DNA of 64,000 nucleotides from Neobacillus drentensis NBRC 102427. GTDB taxonomy: Bacteria > Bacillota > Bacilli > Bacillales > Cytobacillaceae. A program made the position numbers and the translations under genes. The DNA lies in NCBI RefSeq assembly GCF_001591445.1, contig NZ_BCUX01000005.1, positions 62,001 through 126,000 on the forward strand, given 5' to 3'. How positions within the stretch are numbered: the stretch's first letter is position 1; the number at the start of each line of letters is the position of its first letter. The notes below the pieces were generated by a model that did not search any database, was not told the origin of the DNA, and saw only the letters and a list, made by a program, of their open reading frames with translations. Positions 51,543 through 61,459 of this stretch are shown one piece after another.

Positions 51543-52219
51543 TTCCAGTTCACCCCCTTAGATGGAATGATATAATCCACGAACACTCCTTGCGTTATAA
51601 TCGAATCGGGGTCTAGACTGCCAAGCTGTACAATTTCCTCAACTTCCGCAATTGTGATATCGCCTGCCATCGCAACCAGCGGATTTGTATTACGGGCACT
51701 TTTGTCATAAATTAAATTCCCATACGCATCGGCTTTTTTCGCATACACTATCGACACTTCAGCAGTTAATGCCGTTTCAACAAGATATTTCTTATCCGCC
51801 AGAGAATAATAGGGTTTACCTTTCACCACCAGTTCATTGTCCATGCCGATATCTGACAAAATGGCTGGCAGCCCAACACCGCCAGCACGGATTCTTTCAG
51901 CTAAAATTCCCTGCGGCGAAAACTCAACCTCCAGTTTTCCCTCATGCATGAACTGGCCTGCGAAAGGGTTGGAGCCTATATGAGAAGCAATCACTTTCAC
52001 TGCCCTTTGCTGACTCACTAATTTCCCTATGCCAATATGCGGGAATCCTGTGTCGTTTCCAATTAAAGTAAGATCACGCACCCCCTTTTCAAGAATGCCA
52101 TCAATTAATGCCGGAGGAGAACCAACCCCGCCAAAGCCACCAAACATCAATGTCATCCCGTCATGAAAAAATTCCATAACAGCTGCTAAGGTAGTAATTT
52201 TTCCGAATGGATTTTCCAT
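51527..52219 (-). CDS. yodS: CoA-transferase subunit A, YodS
   Basis: 230 residues, alpha subunit: GMTLMFGGFGGVGSPPALIDGI and HIGSNPFAGQFMHEGKLEVEFSPQGILAERIRAGG. Forms the enzyme with YodR. ATG with GGGGTGAGG upstream, a few bases after yodT. Confidence 0.9.
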   Translation of the reverse strand: MENPFGKITTLAAVMEFFHDGMTLMFGGFGGVGSPPALIDGILEKGVRDLTLIGNDTGFPHIGIGKLVSQQRAVKVIASHIGSNPFAGQFMHEGKLEVEFSPQGILAERIRAGGVGLPAILSDIGMDNELVVKGKPYYSLADKKYLVETALTAEVSIVYAKKADAYGNLIYDKSARNTNPLVAMAGDITIAEVEEIVQLGSLDPDSIITQGVFVDYIIPSKGVNWKWAWQ

Positions 52220-52224
52220 TTACC

Positions 52225-53571
52225 TCACCCCTTCCCATCATTCAGTTGATTTGAAAAATCATTAAATGTCTCTTTTAGTAAATGAACAAGTTCCTCCATT
52301 TCTTTTTTACTGATAGTTAGTGGAGGAGAAATAATAATTGAGTCGCCGTTTATTCCATCAATCCCGGCACCAGCCGGGTACACAAGCAGCCCTTTTTCCT
52401 TCGCGAGTGCTACAATTCTTTGGGTAATTAAAGCGTTTCTAGGAAATGGGGTCTTTGATACAGCATCTTGGACAAATTCTATTCCAAGTAACAGCCCCTT
52501 CCCGCGGACATCACCAATAAACTTGAAGAGAGATTTTAATTTTTCAAGCTGTAATCGTAAATAGGCTCCTTTACCTTCCACCTCATGAATAATATTATTT
52601 TGTTCAACATACTTGAGAACGGCCAAGGCCGTCGCACAGGCTTGTGGATTGGCACTTAAGGTATGTCCGCTCATAACCACCTTCGTTCCCGCCAAGATCG
52701 GCTCGATGACTTTTTCCGTTGCAATTGCAGCTGCAATCGGCGCATAACCTGCACCCATTCCTTTTCCTAAGGCAACAATATCAGGACTGATCCCCCACTG
52801 TTCACAAGCAAGCATTGTGCCCGTCCGGCCACAGCCAGTCATGACTTCGTCAGCGATAAAAAGGATGTCATTTTCCTCACATATTTTCTTAATGACCTTG
52901 TAGTAATCTTTTGGTGGGACAATTGCTCCGCCAGCAGCGCCAATGACTGGTTCAGCGATAAAAGCGGCGATTTGCTCCGCTCCGATCCGCTTAATTGCTG
53001 TTTCTAACTCATGGGCACATAAATAGCCACAGTTAGCTTCCTTGAGGTTATACGGGCAACGGTAGCAATACGGGGGGTTAATGACTGGGAAATCCTCTAA
53101 AAGTGGTACAAATCTTGCTCTCCTGCCAGGATGACCTGACATCGAAAGCGCTCCAAGGGTAATCCCGTGGTAGCTCACCCATCTTGATAACACCTTGGTT
53201 TTCGTTTGAACACCCTTTTCCTGCCAATATTGAATCGCCATTTTCATGGCTGTTTCCGTTGCTTCAGAACCACTGTTGACGAAAAAACACCAATTGAGAT
53301 CTCCGGGTAGCATATTAGCAATTTTTTCAGCTAAACTTTCCGCAGCATCACTCGTAAATTGTGAGCGATACACAAATGAAACCTTTTTTGCTTGTTCATT
53401 CATTGCTTCAATAATTTCTGTTACACCGTGGCCAATATTTGCAGTTACAGCACCGGAAGACCCATCTAAATACCTTTTTCCATCCATATCAAACAAATAA
53501 ATTCCCTTGCCATAATCAATGACAGGGTAGATGTCATCGAGCATTGGTTTTATTAGAAAAGAATGATCCAT
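52225..53571 (-). CDS. yodT: Class III aminotransferase YodT
   Basis: 448 residues, PLP fold type I. Cofactor Asp in FIADEVMTGCGRTG, PLP Lys in LGKGMGAGYAP. Probably removes the amino group of a beta-lysine-derived intermediate. ATG with AAGGAAGTG upstream; first gene of the yodTSRQ run. Confidence 0.9.
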   Translation of the reverse strand: MDHSFLIKPMLDDIYPVIDYGKGIYLFDMDGKRYLDGSSGAVTANIGHGVTEIIEAMNEQAKKVSFVYRSQFTSDAAESLAEKIANMLPGDLNWCFFVNSGSEATETAMKMAIQYWQEKGVQTKTKVLSRWVSYHGITLGALSMSGHPGRRARFVPLLEDFPVINPPYCYRCPYNLKEANCGYLCAHELETAIKRIGAEQIAAFIAEPVIGAAGGAIVPPKDYYKVIKKICEENDILFIADEVMTGCGRTGTMLACEQWGISPDIVALGKGMGAGYAPIAAAIATEKVIEPILAGTKVVMSGHTLSANPQACATALAVLKYVEQNNIIHEVEGKGAYLRLQLEKLKSLFKFIGDVRGKGLLLGIEFVQDAVSKTPFPRNALITQRIVALAKEKGLLVYPAGAGIDGINGDSIIISPPLTISKKEMEELVHLLKETFNDFSNQLNDGKG

Positions 53572-53605
53572 TGGGAATCACTTCCTTATTAAATTAGGCA
53601 GGCCT

Positions 53606-53640
53606 TATAGAAATTGTATGAATGGTTTATTTGTTTCTTT
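53606..53640 (-). promoter_or_regulatory. Possible sigma-E promoter of yodT
   Basis: CATACAAT (minus strand, 53620-53613) is an exact sigma-E -10; the -35 is weak. B. subtilis transcribes this operon with sigma-E, which supports the reading. Confidence 0.5.
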
Positions 53641-53693
53641 CATGTTATTTATAAGAAAAAGCGGAAACCAAGTCCGTTACGTTAATACAGTCT

Positions 53694-53722
53694 TTTACAT
53701 TTCCTGATGATTCATATAAAAT
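53694..53722 (+). promoter_or_regulatory. Promoter of the ktr gene
   Basis: TTTACA (53694-53699), 17-bp spacer, TAAAAT (53717-53722). Confidence 0.6.
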
Positions 53723-53752
53723 TACATATAGAATACAGAAGGAATGAACCCG

Positions 53753-55114
53753 ATGAGCGCAATCAACAAAATAAAGTTAAAAACAAAAGAGCTTTCAACG
53801 ATTCAATTAATTGTTATTTTTTATTTATCTGCTTTAGTCATTTCTACGCTTTTATTAAAAATACCTATGGCCCACCGCGAGAATGTTTCACTAAGCTTTA
53901 TCGATGCTATGTTTACCGCGGCCAGCGCGATAAGCGTAACTGGTTTAAGTGTCATTTCAATTAAGGATACCTTTAGCAACTTCGGAATATTCCTCTTATG
54001 CTTAATTCTGCAATTGGGCGGGTTAGGGGTTATGTCCTTAAGTACATTCTTGTGGATTATGCTCGGGAAAAAAGTAGGGTTAAAAGAAAGACAATTAATT
54101 ATGATTGATCAAAATCAATCAAAATTGGCTGGATTGGTTCAGTTGGCAAAACGAGTTCTCATTATTTTTATTTCGTTTGAATTTGTGGGCGGAATTATCT
54201 TAGGAATTCGCTTTTTAAACTATTTCGAAGGTCCATTTTCTGCTTTTAAACATGGATTTTTTGCATCTATCAGCGCTACTACCAATGCAGGATTCGATCT
54301 TACAGATGCATCACTCAGTCCATACAGTGCGGATTATTTTGTCCAAACTGTGATAATTTTGTTGATGATTGTTGGTGCCATTGGATTTCCAGTGATGGTT
54401 GAGGTTTTGGAATTCTTATTAAACCTGAATAAAAGGAAGAAGTTTCATTTTACCCTATATACGAAGTTAACCACGATAACGTTTGTCCTTCTTACCCTTA
54501 TCGGTGCTTTATTGATTTACATTTTTGACAGCCAAAACTTTTTTTCTGATAAAAATTGGCATGAATCCTTTTTTTACTCTTTATTTAATTCCGTCACAAC
54601 TAAAAGTGCGGGATTAGCAACTATGGATATCAATGATTTTACACCGAGCAATCAACTGTTCCTATCGATATTAATGTTCATTGGCGGCTCACCGAGCAGT
54701 GCGAGTGGAGGGATACGAACTACCACGTTTGCCATCGTTATTCTAGCCATCATATTTTATGCACAGGGAAAAAGCTCGATAAAAATCTTTAGACGTGAAC
54801 TGCTAAGTGAGGATGTACTGAAATCATTTATTGTCATCATGACCGGCTCATTTTTATGTTTATTTTCCATTTTAATTTTATCAATAACCGAACATGGCAC
54901 AGTCCTGGAGGTTATTTTCGAAGTTTCTTCGGCTTTTGGTACCAATGGATTGTCGCTGGGCTTAACCCCAAGACTTACCACCTTTGGACAAATTCTCATC
55001 ATTATCCTGATGTTTATTGGGAGAGTGGGTATTGTAACCTGTTTACTGATTTTAAGGGGCAAAGGCAGCAAGGAAAAATACAAATATCCGAAGGAAAAAG
55101 TAACGATTGGGTAG
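53753..55114 (+). CDS. Ktr-type potassium channel subunit, KtrB/KtrD
   Basis: About 453 residues with four M1-P-M2 repeats of the TrkH/KtrB fold; pore motifs include SVTGLS, TTNAGFDL, TTKSAGLATMD and GTNGLS. It forms a K+/Na+ channel dimer gated by KtrA/KtrC, not encoded nearby. ATG at 53753 has AAGGA nine bases before it; the ATG at 53744 is too close. Confidence 0.92.
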   Translation: MSAINKIKLKTKELSTIQLIVIFYLSALVISTLLLKIPMAHRENVSLSFIDAMFTAASAISVTGLSVISIKDTFSNFGIFLLCLILQLGGLGVMSLSTFLWIMLGKKVGLKERQLIMIDQNQSKLAGLVQLAKRVLIIFISFEFVGGIILGIRFLNYFEGPFSAFKHGFFASISATTNAGFDLTDASLSPYSADYFVQTVIILLMIVGAIGFPVMVEVLEFLLNLNKRKKFHFTLYTKLTTITFVLLTLIGALLIYIFDSQNFFSDKNWHESFFYSLFNSVTTKSAGLATMDINDFTPSNQLFLSILMFIGGSPSSASGGIRTTTFAIVILAIIFYAQGKSSIKIFRRELLSEDVLKSFIVIMTGSFLCLFSILILSITEHGTVLEVIFEVSSAFGTNGLSLGLTPRLTTFGQILIIILMFIGRVGIVTCLLILRGKGSKEKYKYPKEKVTIG

Positions 55115-55131
55115 GCATTAAAAGGAGATAT

Positions 55132-55165
55132 AAAAAAAATAACCCGCAAAAGTTTGCGGTTTATA
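55132..55165 (+). terminator. Terminator of the ktr gene
   Basis: Stem AACCCGCAAA/TTTGCGGTT with a two-base loop; T-rich tail weak on plus, A run before it gives a minus-strand stop too. Confidence 0.5.
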
Positions 55166-55275
55166 CAAGTACCGTTTCTTGTTTACGGTAACGCAACCAA
55201 GAAAGACGAACAATAATTTAAAATAATATATAATCGTTCGTCTTTTGCTTGTGTATCAGAAAGTTGATTAAAATA

Positions 55276-55310
55276 GAAACGGCTGACTCGTTTGGAGTCA
55301 GCCTTTATTT
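55276..55310. terminator. Terminator after the YjcZ-type gene
   Basis: Nine-base stem GGCTGACTC/GAGTCAGCC. Confidence 0.75.
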
Positions 55311-55316
55311 CATCAA

Positions 55317-55478
55317 TTAACAGCACCAGCTAGCCCCGATAATGATCAATAGGATAAATAGGACGACGATTAACGCAAATCCACCGCCGATTCCGCAACC
55401 TCCTACTGGATATGCAGGATAACCACAACCTCCTACAGGATATGCAGGGTAACCACAACCACCAGCTCCGTAATACAT
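55317..55478 (-). CDS. YjcZ-family sporulation protein (53 residues)
   Basis: [20 protein letters not shown] and so on: two repeats of [10 protein letters not shown], then the YjcZ hydrophobic end [20 protein letters not shown]. These tiny Gly/Tyr/Cys-rich membrane proteins are linked to spores in Bacillus. AGGAGTGAAGTGT precedes the ATG. In its own unit. Confidence 0.85.
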   Translation of the reverse strand: MYYGAGGCGYPAYPVGGCGYPAYPVGGCGIGGGFALIVVLFILLIIIGASWCC

Positions 55479-55596
55479 ACACTTCACTCCTCACAAAATT
55501 GTATCTTAACACTGTTACTGTATGTAGTAGGTACTTGACCCGCATGTGCATTCGCCTATATTATGAAGTTCAATGATAAAAATTGAAGGTGAAACC

Positions 55597-56187
55597 ATGA
55601 AATCTATTTTGAAAAATTTTATTAACGGCATTTTAACAATCGTCCCGATCATCCTCGTAATTTATGTGATTTACAAAACTTTTCTATTCTTGGATGGGTT
55701 ACTCGGTAACACTCTTAGGCCTTATTTAAAGGATGACTACATTCCCGGGATTGGCTTACTAACTACCATCCTCTTGATTACTGTTTTAGGCTGGTTATCT
55801 ACGAAATATATCTCGGGAAAAATCATTAAATTGATTGATATTCTTCTAGATAAGATTCCCGTTGTCAAAACAATCTATTCCGTTATTAAAGATACCGTTC
55901 AATCCTTTCTAGGCGAGAAAAAATCTTTTTCCAAGGTGGCATTAGTGGTGATTCCGGGAACTGAGATGCGCAGTATGGGGTTTATTACTTCGGAACAATT
56001 AGAGGACTTTTATTCTCCTTTAAAAGACCATGTGGCGGTTTATATCCCGCAAACATTCCAAGTAGCCGGATTTACCTTTTTGATTCCAAAAGAGCAAGTA
56101 GAAATTATCGACGTTAAACCTGAGGAAGCGATGAAATTTATCCTCTCCGGAGGGATGACTTCAAGTTCCAAACAAAAGGCAAAATAA
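55597..56187 (+). CDS. DUF502 membrane protein
   Basis: About 196 residues. Two N-terminal membrane segments (FINGILTIVPIILVIYVIY; LLTTILLITVLGWL) and the conserved IPVVKTIYSVIKDTVQSF and VALVVIPGTEMRSMGFITSE regions of DUF502. Unknown function. ATG at 55597 follows GAAGGTGAAACC. Confidence 0.88.
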   Translation: MKSILKNFINGILTIVPIILVIYVIYKTFLFLDGLLGNTLRPYLKDDYIPGIGLLTTILLITVLGWLSTKYISGKIIKLIDILLDKIPVVKTIYSVIKDTVQSFLGEKKSFSKVALVVIPGTEMRSMGFITSEQLEDFYSPLKDHVAVYIPQTFQVAGFTFLIPKEQVEIIDVKPEEAMKFILSGGMTSSSKQKAK

Positions 56188-56212
56188 AAAAGCCCAAAGC
56201 GGCTTTTTTATT
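56183..56212. terminator. Bidirectional terminator
   Basis: Stem AAAAAGCC/GGCTTTTT between convergent genes. Confidence 0.75.
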
Positions 56213-56648
56213 TTGCCTCGAATAATTTGGTGAATTCTCCGTAGCCTTCCTTTTCGAGTTCATCTTTTGGAATAAACCGTAAGGCGGCAGAGTTGATACA
56301 ATAACGCAAGCCGGTCGGATCCGGTCCGTCAGGAAAGACATGACCTAAATGGGAATCGGCTGATTTACTTCTTACCTCTGTCCGAGTCATAAAATGACTG
56401 AAATCAGCTTTTTCAATCACTTCTTCCGCTTGAATAGGTTTCGTAAAGCTCGGCCAGCCGCAGCCGGCGTCGAACTTATCTAATGAGCTAAACAACGGCT
56501 TCCCAGAGACTAAATCCACATAAATCCCCTCTCTTGTTTCATTCCAATATTCATTTCGAAACGGAGGTTCTGTTCCACTGTTTTGTGTGACTTCATACTG
56601 TATCGGTGTTAAATCCTTTTTCAGCTGTTCAACATTCTTATTATTCAT
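56208..56648 (-). CDS. msrB: Peptide-methionine (R)-S-oxide reductase
   Basis: 146 residues. GCGWPSF and the catalytic Cys in [11 protein letters not shown] are present; the zinc CxxC pairs found in some MsrB are absent. Repairs oxidised methionine. ATG at 56648 with TTGGAGGGAG upstream; overlaps msrA by eight bases. Confidence 0.95.
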   Translation of the reverse strand: MNNKNVEQLKKDLTPIQYEVTQNSGTEPPFRNEYWNETREGIYVDLVSGKPLFSSLDKFDAGCGWPSFTKPIQAEEVIEKADFSHFMTRTEVRSKSADSHLGHVFPDGPDPTGLRYCINSAALRFIPKDELEKEGYGEFTKLFEAK

Positions 56649-57180
56649 TATTCTCCCTCCAATGACTTTGAATAAAACCCGCACGACCCGAGCCTACATG
56701 ATAGGATTCATAATGGCTTCGATTTTTCTTATAGTAGTGCTGATGATAGTCTTCTGCCGGATAGAAGGTCTGTGCCGGCAATATTGGTGTCACAATTGGT
56801 CTAGTAAAACGACCGCTTTCCTGTAATGCTTGCTTTGACTGTTCAGCAAGCTTTTTTTGTGTATCATCGTGGTAAAATATAGCCGTTTGGTACGACTGTC
56901 CCCGATCATGAAATTGTCCCCCTGGGTCGGTTGGGTCAATTTGCTGCCAAAATAACTCCAAAAGTTTTTCATAAGGAAAAGTCTCCGGATCATAGGTGAT
57001 TTGCACTGCTTCAAAATGACCGGTGGTATCTGTACATACTTGTTGATAGGTCGGGTTTTCTACCGTCCCCCCTGTGTAGCCGGAAATCACACTTTTAATG
57101 CCGGGCTGTTCATCAAATGGTTTTACCATACACCAAAAACAGCCGCCGGCAAACGTTGCAACCTGATTTGTTTTTTCCAC
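56641..57180 (-). CDS. msrA: Peptide-methionine (S)-S-oxide reductase
   Basis: 179 residues with the GGCFWC active site and GYTGG. GTG start at 57180 after GGGGTGGG. Operon msrA-msrB. Confidence 0.95.
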   Translation of the reverse strand: MEKTNQVATFAGGCFWCMVKPFDEQPGIKSVISGYTGGTVENPTYQQVCTDTTGHFEAVQITYDPETFPYEKLLELFWQQIDPTDPGGQFHDRGQSYQTAIFYHDDTQKKLAEQSKQALQESGRFTRPIVTPILPAQTFYPAEDYHQHYYKKNRSHYESYHVGSGRAGFIQSHWRENNE

Positions 57181-57336
57181 GTTCCCACCCCTTTTTTAAG
57201 TTATTTACTCTGACTATGAGTATACAGAAACTTCTTGCAAAAATAAAATTTCCAAATTACTTCATTAGAAGTTAGACACCTACCTATTTAAGCTTGAATA
57301 AATTATTATGTAATCCATTTGATAGGAGTTGATAAA

Positions 57337-58089
57337 ATGTCCGAGAAAAGAACTCATTCCGATTATCTTCAAAAAGCGGCGATGTATGAATTGTTAGCTC
57401 AATTTTATAAATACACATCTCCAAACTTACACATGCAGTATTATTTAAAACATATAAAATACATGAATAAAGCGCTGTACTTCATGAGAACTACTCCCCA
57501 ACCAGTACAATTAGAAGCGAAGGTCCGTTTCCTTCACACCTCCCCGGATTCCCCGAACATTGATGTCTATATTGATGGGAAACGCACGATAAAGGACTTA
57601 CCCTTTAAAAATGTAAGTGCTGTTCTGCCTTTAACAGCAGGAAAACATCATATAGACATTTACCCCACGGGAAACATGGTGGACAGTGTCCTAAATAAGA
57701 AGATTACCGTTGAACCTGGAAAGTCCTATACACTCGCAGCAATCGACTCTGTTAAGAAAATGCGCCTGTTAGTATTTGAGAATCAACCAAGGGTACCAGT
57801 AAACGAATCGAAGGTGCGATTTATTCATTTATCACCCGATACTCCTCCATTTGATATTGCTGTCAAAGATCGTGATGTCGTTTTTCCAAAGGTTTCTTAC
57901 AAACAGGCAACTGAATATTTAGGGTTAACACCGATGACAGTAAATTTGGAAGCAAGAGAGGCTGACACGAAGACCGTTTTACTGGCGATGCCGAGGGTTC
58001 AATTTTTGCCAAATGAAAGCTATACCATTGTCTTATTGGGCATGACAAGTAATGAACCAGAACTCCAATTCATCCAAATTAGAGATTAA
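57337..58089 (+). CDS. DUF4397 protein without signal peptide
   Basis: About 250 residues. An N-terminal helical part (YLQKAAMYELLAQFYKYTSPNLHMQYY) is followed by two beta repeats starting KVRFLHTSPDSPNIDVYIDG and KVRFIHLSPDTPPFDIAV, the DUF4397 pattern. No signal peptide is seen, unlike most secreted members, so it may be cytoplasmic or a spore-coat protein. ATG at 57337 follows AGGAGTTGATAAA. Confidence 0.82.
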   Translation: MSEKRTHSDYLQKAAMYELLAQFYKYTSPNLHMQYYLKHIKYMNKALYFMRTTPQPVQLEAKVRFLHTSPDSPNIDVYIDGKRTIKDLPFKNVSAVLPLTAGKHHIDIYPTGNMVDSVLNKKITVEPGKSYTLAAIDSVKKMRLLVFENQPRVPVNESKVRFIHLSPDTPPFDIAVKDRDVVFPKVSYKQATEYLGLTPMTVNLEAREADTKTVLLAMPRVQFLPNESYTIVLLGMTSNEPELQFIQIRD

Positions 58090-58122
58090 TAAAGGTGCCT
58101 CTAAAAACGAGGCACCTATTTC
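58090..58122. terminator. Bidirectional terminator
   Basis: Stem AGGTGCCTC/GAGGCACCT; it includes the ypmS stop codon. Confidence 0.85.
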
Positions 58123-58694
58123 ACTGGAACTAGGATCGTAAATCTAATGTCATCCTTCTTCAAATCAAATTTGTCTGCCTTTATTTTGATATCACTTTTT
58201 AATTTCAATTGCTTCATATTGACATAGATAAGTTTATCTTTGGGTCTTATATCGACTCCCTTAGGAATCTTATAATTTTCACTAATAAAATTTAGGACGT
58301 ATGAAATCGGAAGGTGTAAACTGCCGATCGTCATTGATTTCTGTTTTAAAACCAAATCACCATTTTCAATTGCCTTCGGCTCGAAAGTTAACTTCATACT
58401 TAATTCCTCACTGAAGAAAGGTAAGGTACCATAAAGCTCAACCTCTTTCCCCAGAATGATCTGATAATCAATCGGTGAGTCAGCGGCCTCTTCTTTTAAA
58501 TAATGATTGATGAGTTTATTTAAATCATTCTTATTTGATCTAACATGGAAGGAAACATGTTCACCCATTGGCACATTTAATTTACTCGTTTGCGGACCAT
58601 TTGACGGGAACATGACCAGTGATAACATAACAATTGTGAACAAAAGGTTGATGCCAAGCAATAGCAGAAAACCAATTTTCCATTTATTTATCAT
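58116..58694 (-). CDS. ypmS: YpmS family membrane-anchored protein
   Basis: 192 residues with an N-terminal membrane anchor and an extracytoplasmic domain (SFHVRSNKNDLNKLINHYLKEE...LPISYVLNFISENYKIPKGVDIRPKDKLIYVNM), matching YpmS. Function unknown. Start ATG abuts the end of ypmR. Confidence 0.85.
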   Translation of the reverse strand: MINKWKIGFLLLLGINLLFTIVMLSLVMFPSNGPQTSKLNVPMGEHVSFHVRSNKNDLNKLINHYLKEEAADSPIDYQIILGKEVELYGTLPFFSEELSMKLTFEPKAIENGDLVLKQKSMTIGSLHLPISYVLNFISENYKIPKGVDIRPKDKLIYVNMKQLKLKSDIKIKADKFDLKKDDIRFTILVPVK

Positions 58695-59519
58695 CTAATT
58701 CTCCTCTGAATTGACCATGTAGGGCGTTTTGTCCAAATCAGGCAATACTTGTACTTCCAAGGTTTTGTTCAATCTTTCTGCAATCAACTCATAGCCTTTG
58801 TCATTGGGATGGAAATTATCTGTAAATAATAAATTTTCGTTGGTATTTAAAAACAGATCTTCTATCGGGACAAAATAGGCAATGGGGTAATTTGCAATTA
58901 CCGCTTGACCTGTCTTATTCCAATCCGCAACAATCTCATCCAACTCTTTTATTTCTGAAAACCATTTAGAAAAAGGATTATATAACCCCACTAATACAAC
59001 CTTTGCTTGGGGATTTTCCTGAATGATAGCCTCGATAATTTGCGTTAAATGATTCTGGTAAGATTCTTTTTCAGTGGTAAACGTGGAAAGTTGAAGGTTT
59101 TCGATATTGTCCTTGACTACTTTCATAATGTCGTTTCCACCTATCGTAAGAATAACTATATCTGACTTTTGTATCACAGCTTTCATTTCCGGTGTTTTCA
59201 ATCGTTTTAACAGTTGAGTTGTCCGATTACCTTTTACGCCATAATTATAGAAATCCACTTCTTTTATACCTTTTTCTTTTTCAAGCATGGTTTCTAAATA
59301 TGGTAAATAACCGCCTTGGTTTGTACTATCACCTATCCCTTGGGTAAGTGAATCTCCTGCTGATAAAACTGTTAATTTGCGGGGGATAAAGTCAGCGGGA
59401 ACCTGTGCAAATGCCTGTGCTGCTGTTTTCTTTTCAGGATGTAACGCCCATTGATCGTCTTGATTACATGAACATAGGAATAATACCGAGAGAATTAGAA
59501 GGGGGAAAAGCTTTTTCAT
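58695..59519 (-). CDS. ypmR: YpmR, GDSL/SGNH esterase lipoprotein
   Basis: About 274 residues. Lipoprotein signal ending CSC; SGNH hydrolase blocks GDSLTQGIG (Ser), YNYGVKGNRT (Gly/Asn), TIGGNDIM and FHPNDKGYE (Asp/His). An extracellular lipase/esterase of unknown substrate. ATG at 59519 follows AGGTGAATTTTATT. Confidence 0.88.
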   Translation of the reverse strand: MKKLFPLLILSVLFLCSCNQDDQWALHPEKKTAAQAFAQVPADFIPRKLTVLSAGDSLTQGIGDSTNQGGYLPYLETMLEKEKGIKEVDFYNYGVKGNRTTQLLKRLKTPEMKAVIQKSDIVILTIGGNDIMKVVKDNIENLQLSTFTTEKESYQNHLTQIIEAIIQENPQAKVVLVGLYNPFSKWFSEIKELDEIVADWNKTGQAVIANYPIAYFVPIEDLFLNTNENLLFTDNFHPNDKGYELIAERLNKTLEVQVLPDLDKTPYMVNSEEN

Positions 59520-59601
59520 AATAAAATTCACCTGCCTTCTAAATTATTATTATAACACGGCTTGAATCATTCAAAACAATCTGTACGATATCCTATTCCT
59601 C

Positions 59602-59632
59602 CAAAAAAAATAGACCTGTACATAGGTCTATT
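59602..59632 (-). terminator. Terminator of ypmQ
   Basis: Stem ATAGACCT/AGGTCTAT and a long T run on the minus strand. Confidence 0.8.
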
Positions 59633-60206
59633 GCAATGTTTTCATATCTTGAATTATTTCATCAAAGGGAACATCCTTGTACCCATCATAGGACTTTCTA
59701 ATATGTCCTTCTTGGTCTACTAAATATAGAGAGGTCCCATGAATCACTTGATTACCCTCTTGCGGCTTTTTAACAAGAGCTTTGTAATTTTTCAATGCAA
59801 AGTTTTCAATAAACTCCTGGGAATAACCAGTCAAAAAGGTCCAATTTTTAAAATCAACCCCGAATTGCTCAGCATAACGGGTTAAAACCTCCGGGGTATC
59901 GACGGTTGGATCGACACTGAAGGAGACAAATTCAACATTCTTTAAGCCTTCATCCTTGACCATCTTTTGTAATTTAGTCAAATTGGATGTCATTGGCGGA
60001 CACACATCCGCACAACTTGTAAAAATAAAGTCCGAAATCCAAACCTTACCCTTTAAATCCTTTAATCCAAAGGACTTATTGTCTTGATTTGTAGCTGTAA
60101 AATCCTTAATTGGCCAGTCTACGGCATTTTCTATCTCCTTTTGTCCACATGCCGCCATTATTAGAGTTGTAAGAACCAGGAGCACTACTAAAAACCGAGC
60201 CTTCAT
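59628..60206 (-). CDS. ypmQ: Sco1-like copper protein for cytochrome oxidase, YpmQ
   Basis: 192 residues, lipoprotein (AACG lipobox) with a thioredoxin fold. Copper ligands: CADVC and the distal His in IHGTSLY. B. subtilis YpmQ (BsSco) builds the CuA centre of cytochrome c oxidase. ATG with AGGTGATG upstream. In B. subtilis too it precedes ypmR and ypmS. Confidence 0.92.
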   Translation of the reverse strand: MKARFLVVLLVLTTLIMAACGQKEIENAVDWPIKDFTATNQDNKSFGLKDLKGKVWISDFIFTSCADVCPPMTSNLTKLQKMVKDEGLKNVEFVSFSVDPTVDTPEVLTRYAEQFGVDFKNWTFLTGYSQEFIENFALKNYKALVKKPQEGNQVIHGTSLYLVDQEGHIRKSYDGYKDVPFDEIIQDMKTLQ

Positions 60207-60292
60207 ATCATCACCTGCAACCTTATTTCTTTTTCATATTGAGAATAGTTTAACAAAGATTTGAAAAAGATGAAAGGAAATGGCTTGGCTTG

Positions 60293-61459
60293 TTAATCAA
60301 CAACACCCGTTCGTTCAATCGTATTCTTTACATGGACATCAAAGGTAACATCCTTATACTTGCGGTCCCACTCCTCCTGCGTGATCGGTTTACCCCTTAA
60401 GTGGGCTTCGTATTCATTACCAAGACCGATTGGGTCAATTCCTAATTCCTTGAAACGAATTAGTAAACCTTCAATTCTCTTTTTCATGGACGTGTCGAGC
60501 TTTTTTTCAAGAAATTTTACTGAAGCTGTTTTACCTAAATCTAAGGCCTCGGTCATTTCTAGTACCCTTGAATCTAAGTCTACATCCACTCTAAAACGGA
60601 GGTTTTTTTTATCGACTAATTCAATTTTAGTCCTACTCTGAATATTATCAATGCTGACATATATCTTACTGTATATTGGCTTTTTAGTGTAATTTTCATT
60701 TTTTATCATGATTTTTTTTAATTGATCAGTCGTATACCCCATTTCTTTTGTACCAGCTTTATATTTATCAATTAATATTTTCAAATAAAAAAGATCCCCA
60801 TGCTTTAATTCATCAACTAAATGATCACCTTTAAAAAGACCCACCCCAGCGATAATAACATCATTCTTTTTTACTTTAAGGATAGGAAGAACTGGGTCCT
60901 TACCAATATCATAATAATTATGGTTAAACTCATGCAGGGTCGGGGAGATAATTTGTTCACCCTCCACATTTTGTTTAATTAAATTATACATATATGTACC
61001 AAGGTTTAGTCTCCCTTTATTATTCGTTTCTATTTCCAAAATTTCTGAAGCGGTTTTATCCGCAACCGTTAAATAGACCATATTTCCAATGCTGGCATCA
61101 CGGTTCAATGAGTCGACAAGCTGGATAATTCCCTTTTTAGCAAGCTCTCTACTATATACAACCGAACGGAGCTGTCCTGTAACGAGTTTTTGGTTTGATT
61201 GAAGATTTGATTGTTGTCTTAAACCTTTGCTTGTTTTTGCGAAAGAAGTGATCATTTTTGTGGCAGATTTGGTCATCGGATCAAATTTTTGAACGACTGC
61301 TGTTCCTTTGATTTGATTTTCCCCTTCCATGTCATATCCTGTTGTTGTAATTAGTCCTAATTTTTCAAGAGGCTTTTGTTGAACACAACCAGCACTGATA
61401 ACCATCGTCATTGAACAAACGGACAAAAGAAATAGATTGCTTTTATGAAACTTCCGCAC
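60293..61459 (-). CDS. Ger(x)C family germination lipoprotein
   Basis: 388 residues. Lipobox SAGC (Cys24), then the GerAC fold: GLITTTGYDMEGENQIKGTAVVQ, and the C-terminal domain ending FDVHVKNTIERTGVVD. It is the C subunit of a germinant receptor in the spore inner membrane. GTG start after AAGGAGG; overlaps gerB by 17 bases. Confidence 0.92.
   Translation of the reverse strand: MRKFHKSNLFLLSVCSMTMVISAGCVQQKPLEKLGLITTTGYDMEGENQIKGTAVVQKFDPMTKSATKMITSFAKTSKGLRQQSNLQSNQKLVTGQLRSVVYSRELAKKGIIQLVDSLNRDASIGNMVYLTVADKTASEILEIETNNKGRLNLGTYMYNLIKQNVEGEQIISPTLHEFNHNYYDIGKDPVLPILKVKKNDVIIAGVGLFKGDHLVDELKHGDLFYLKILIDKYKAGTKEMGYTTDQLKKIMIKNENYTKKPIYSKIYVSIDNIQSRTKIELVDKKNLRFRVDVDLDSRVLEMTEALDLGKTASVKFLEKKLDTSMKKRIEGLLIRFKELGIDPIGLGNEYEAHLRGKPITQEEWDRKYKDVTFDVHVKNTIERTGVVD

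Noticed and set aside
55330-55551. 73-codon minus frame rich in Trp/Arg/Cys
   Set aside because: It is an out-of-frame reading of the YjcZ-type gene, whose own frame has the ribosome site and family motif.
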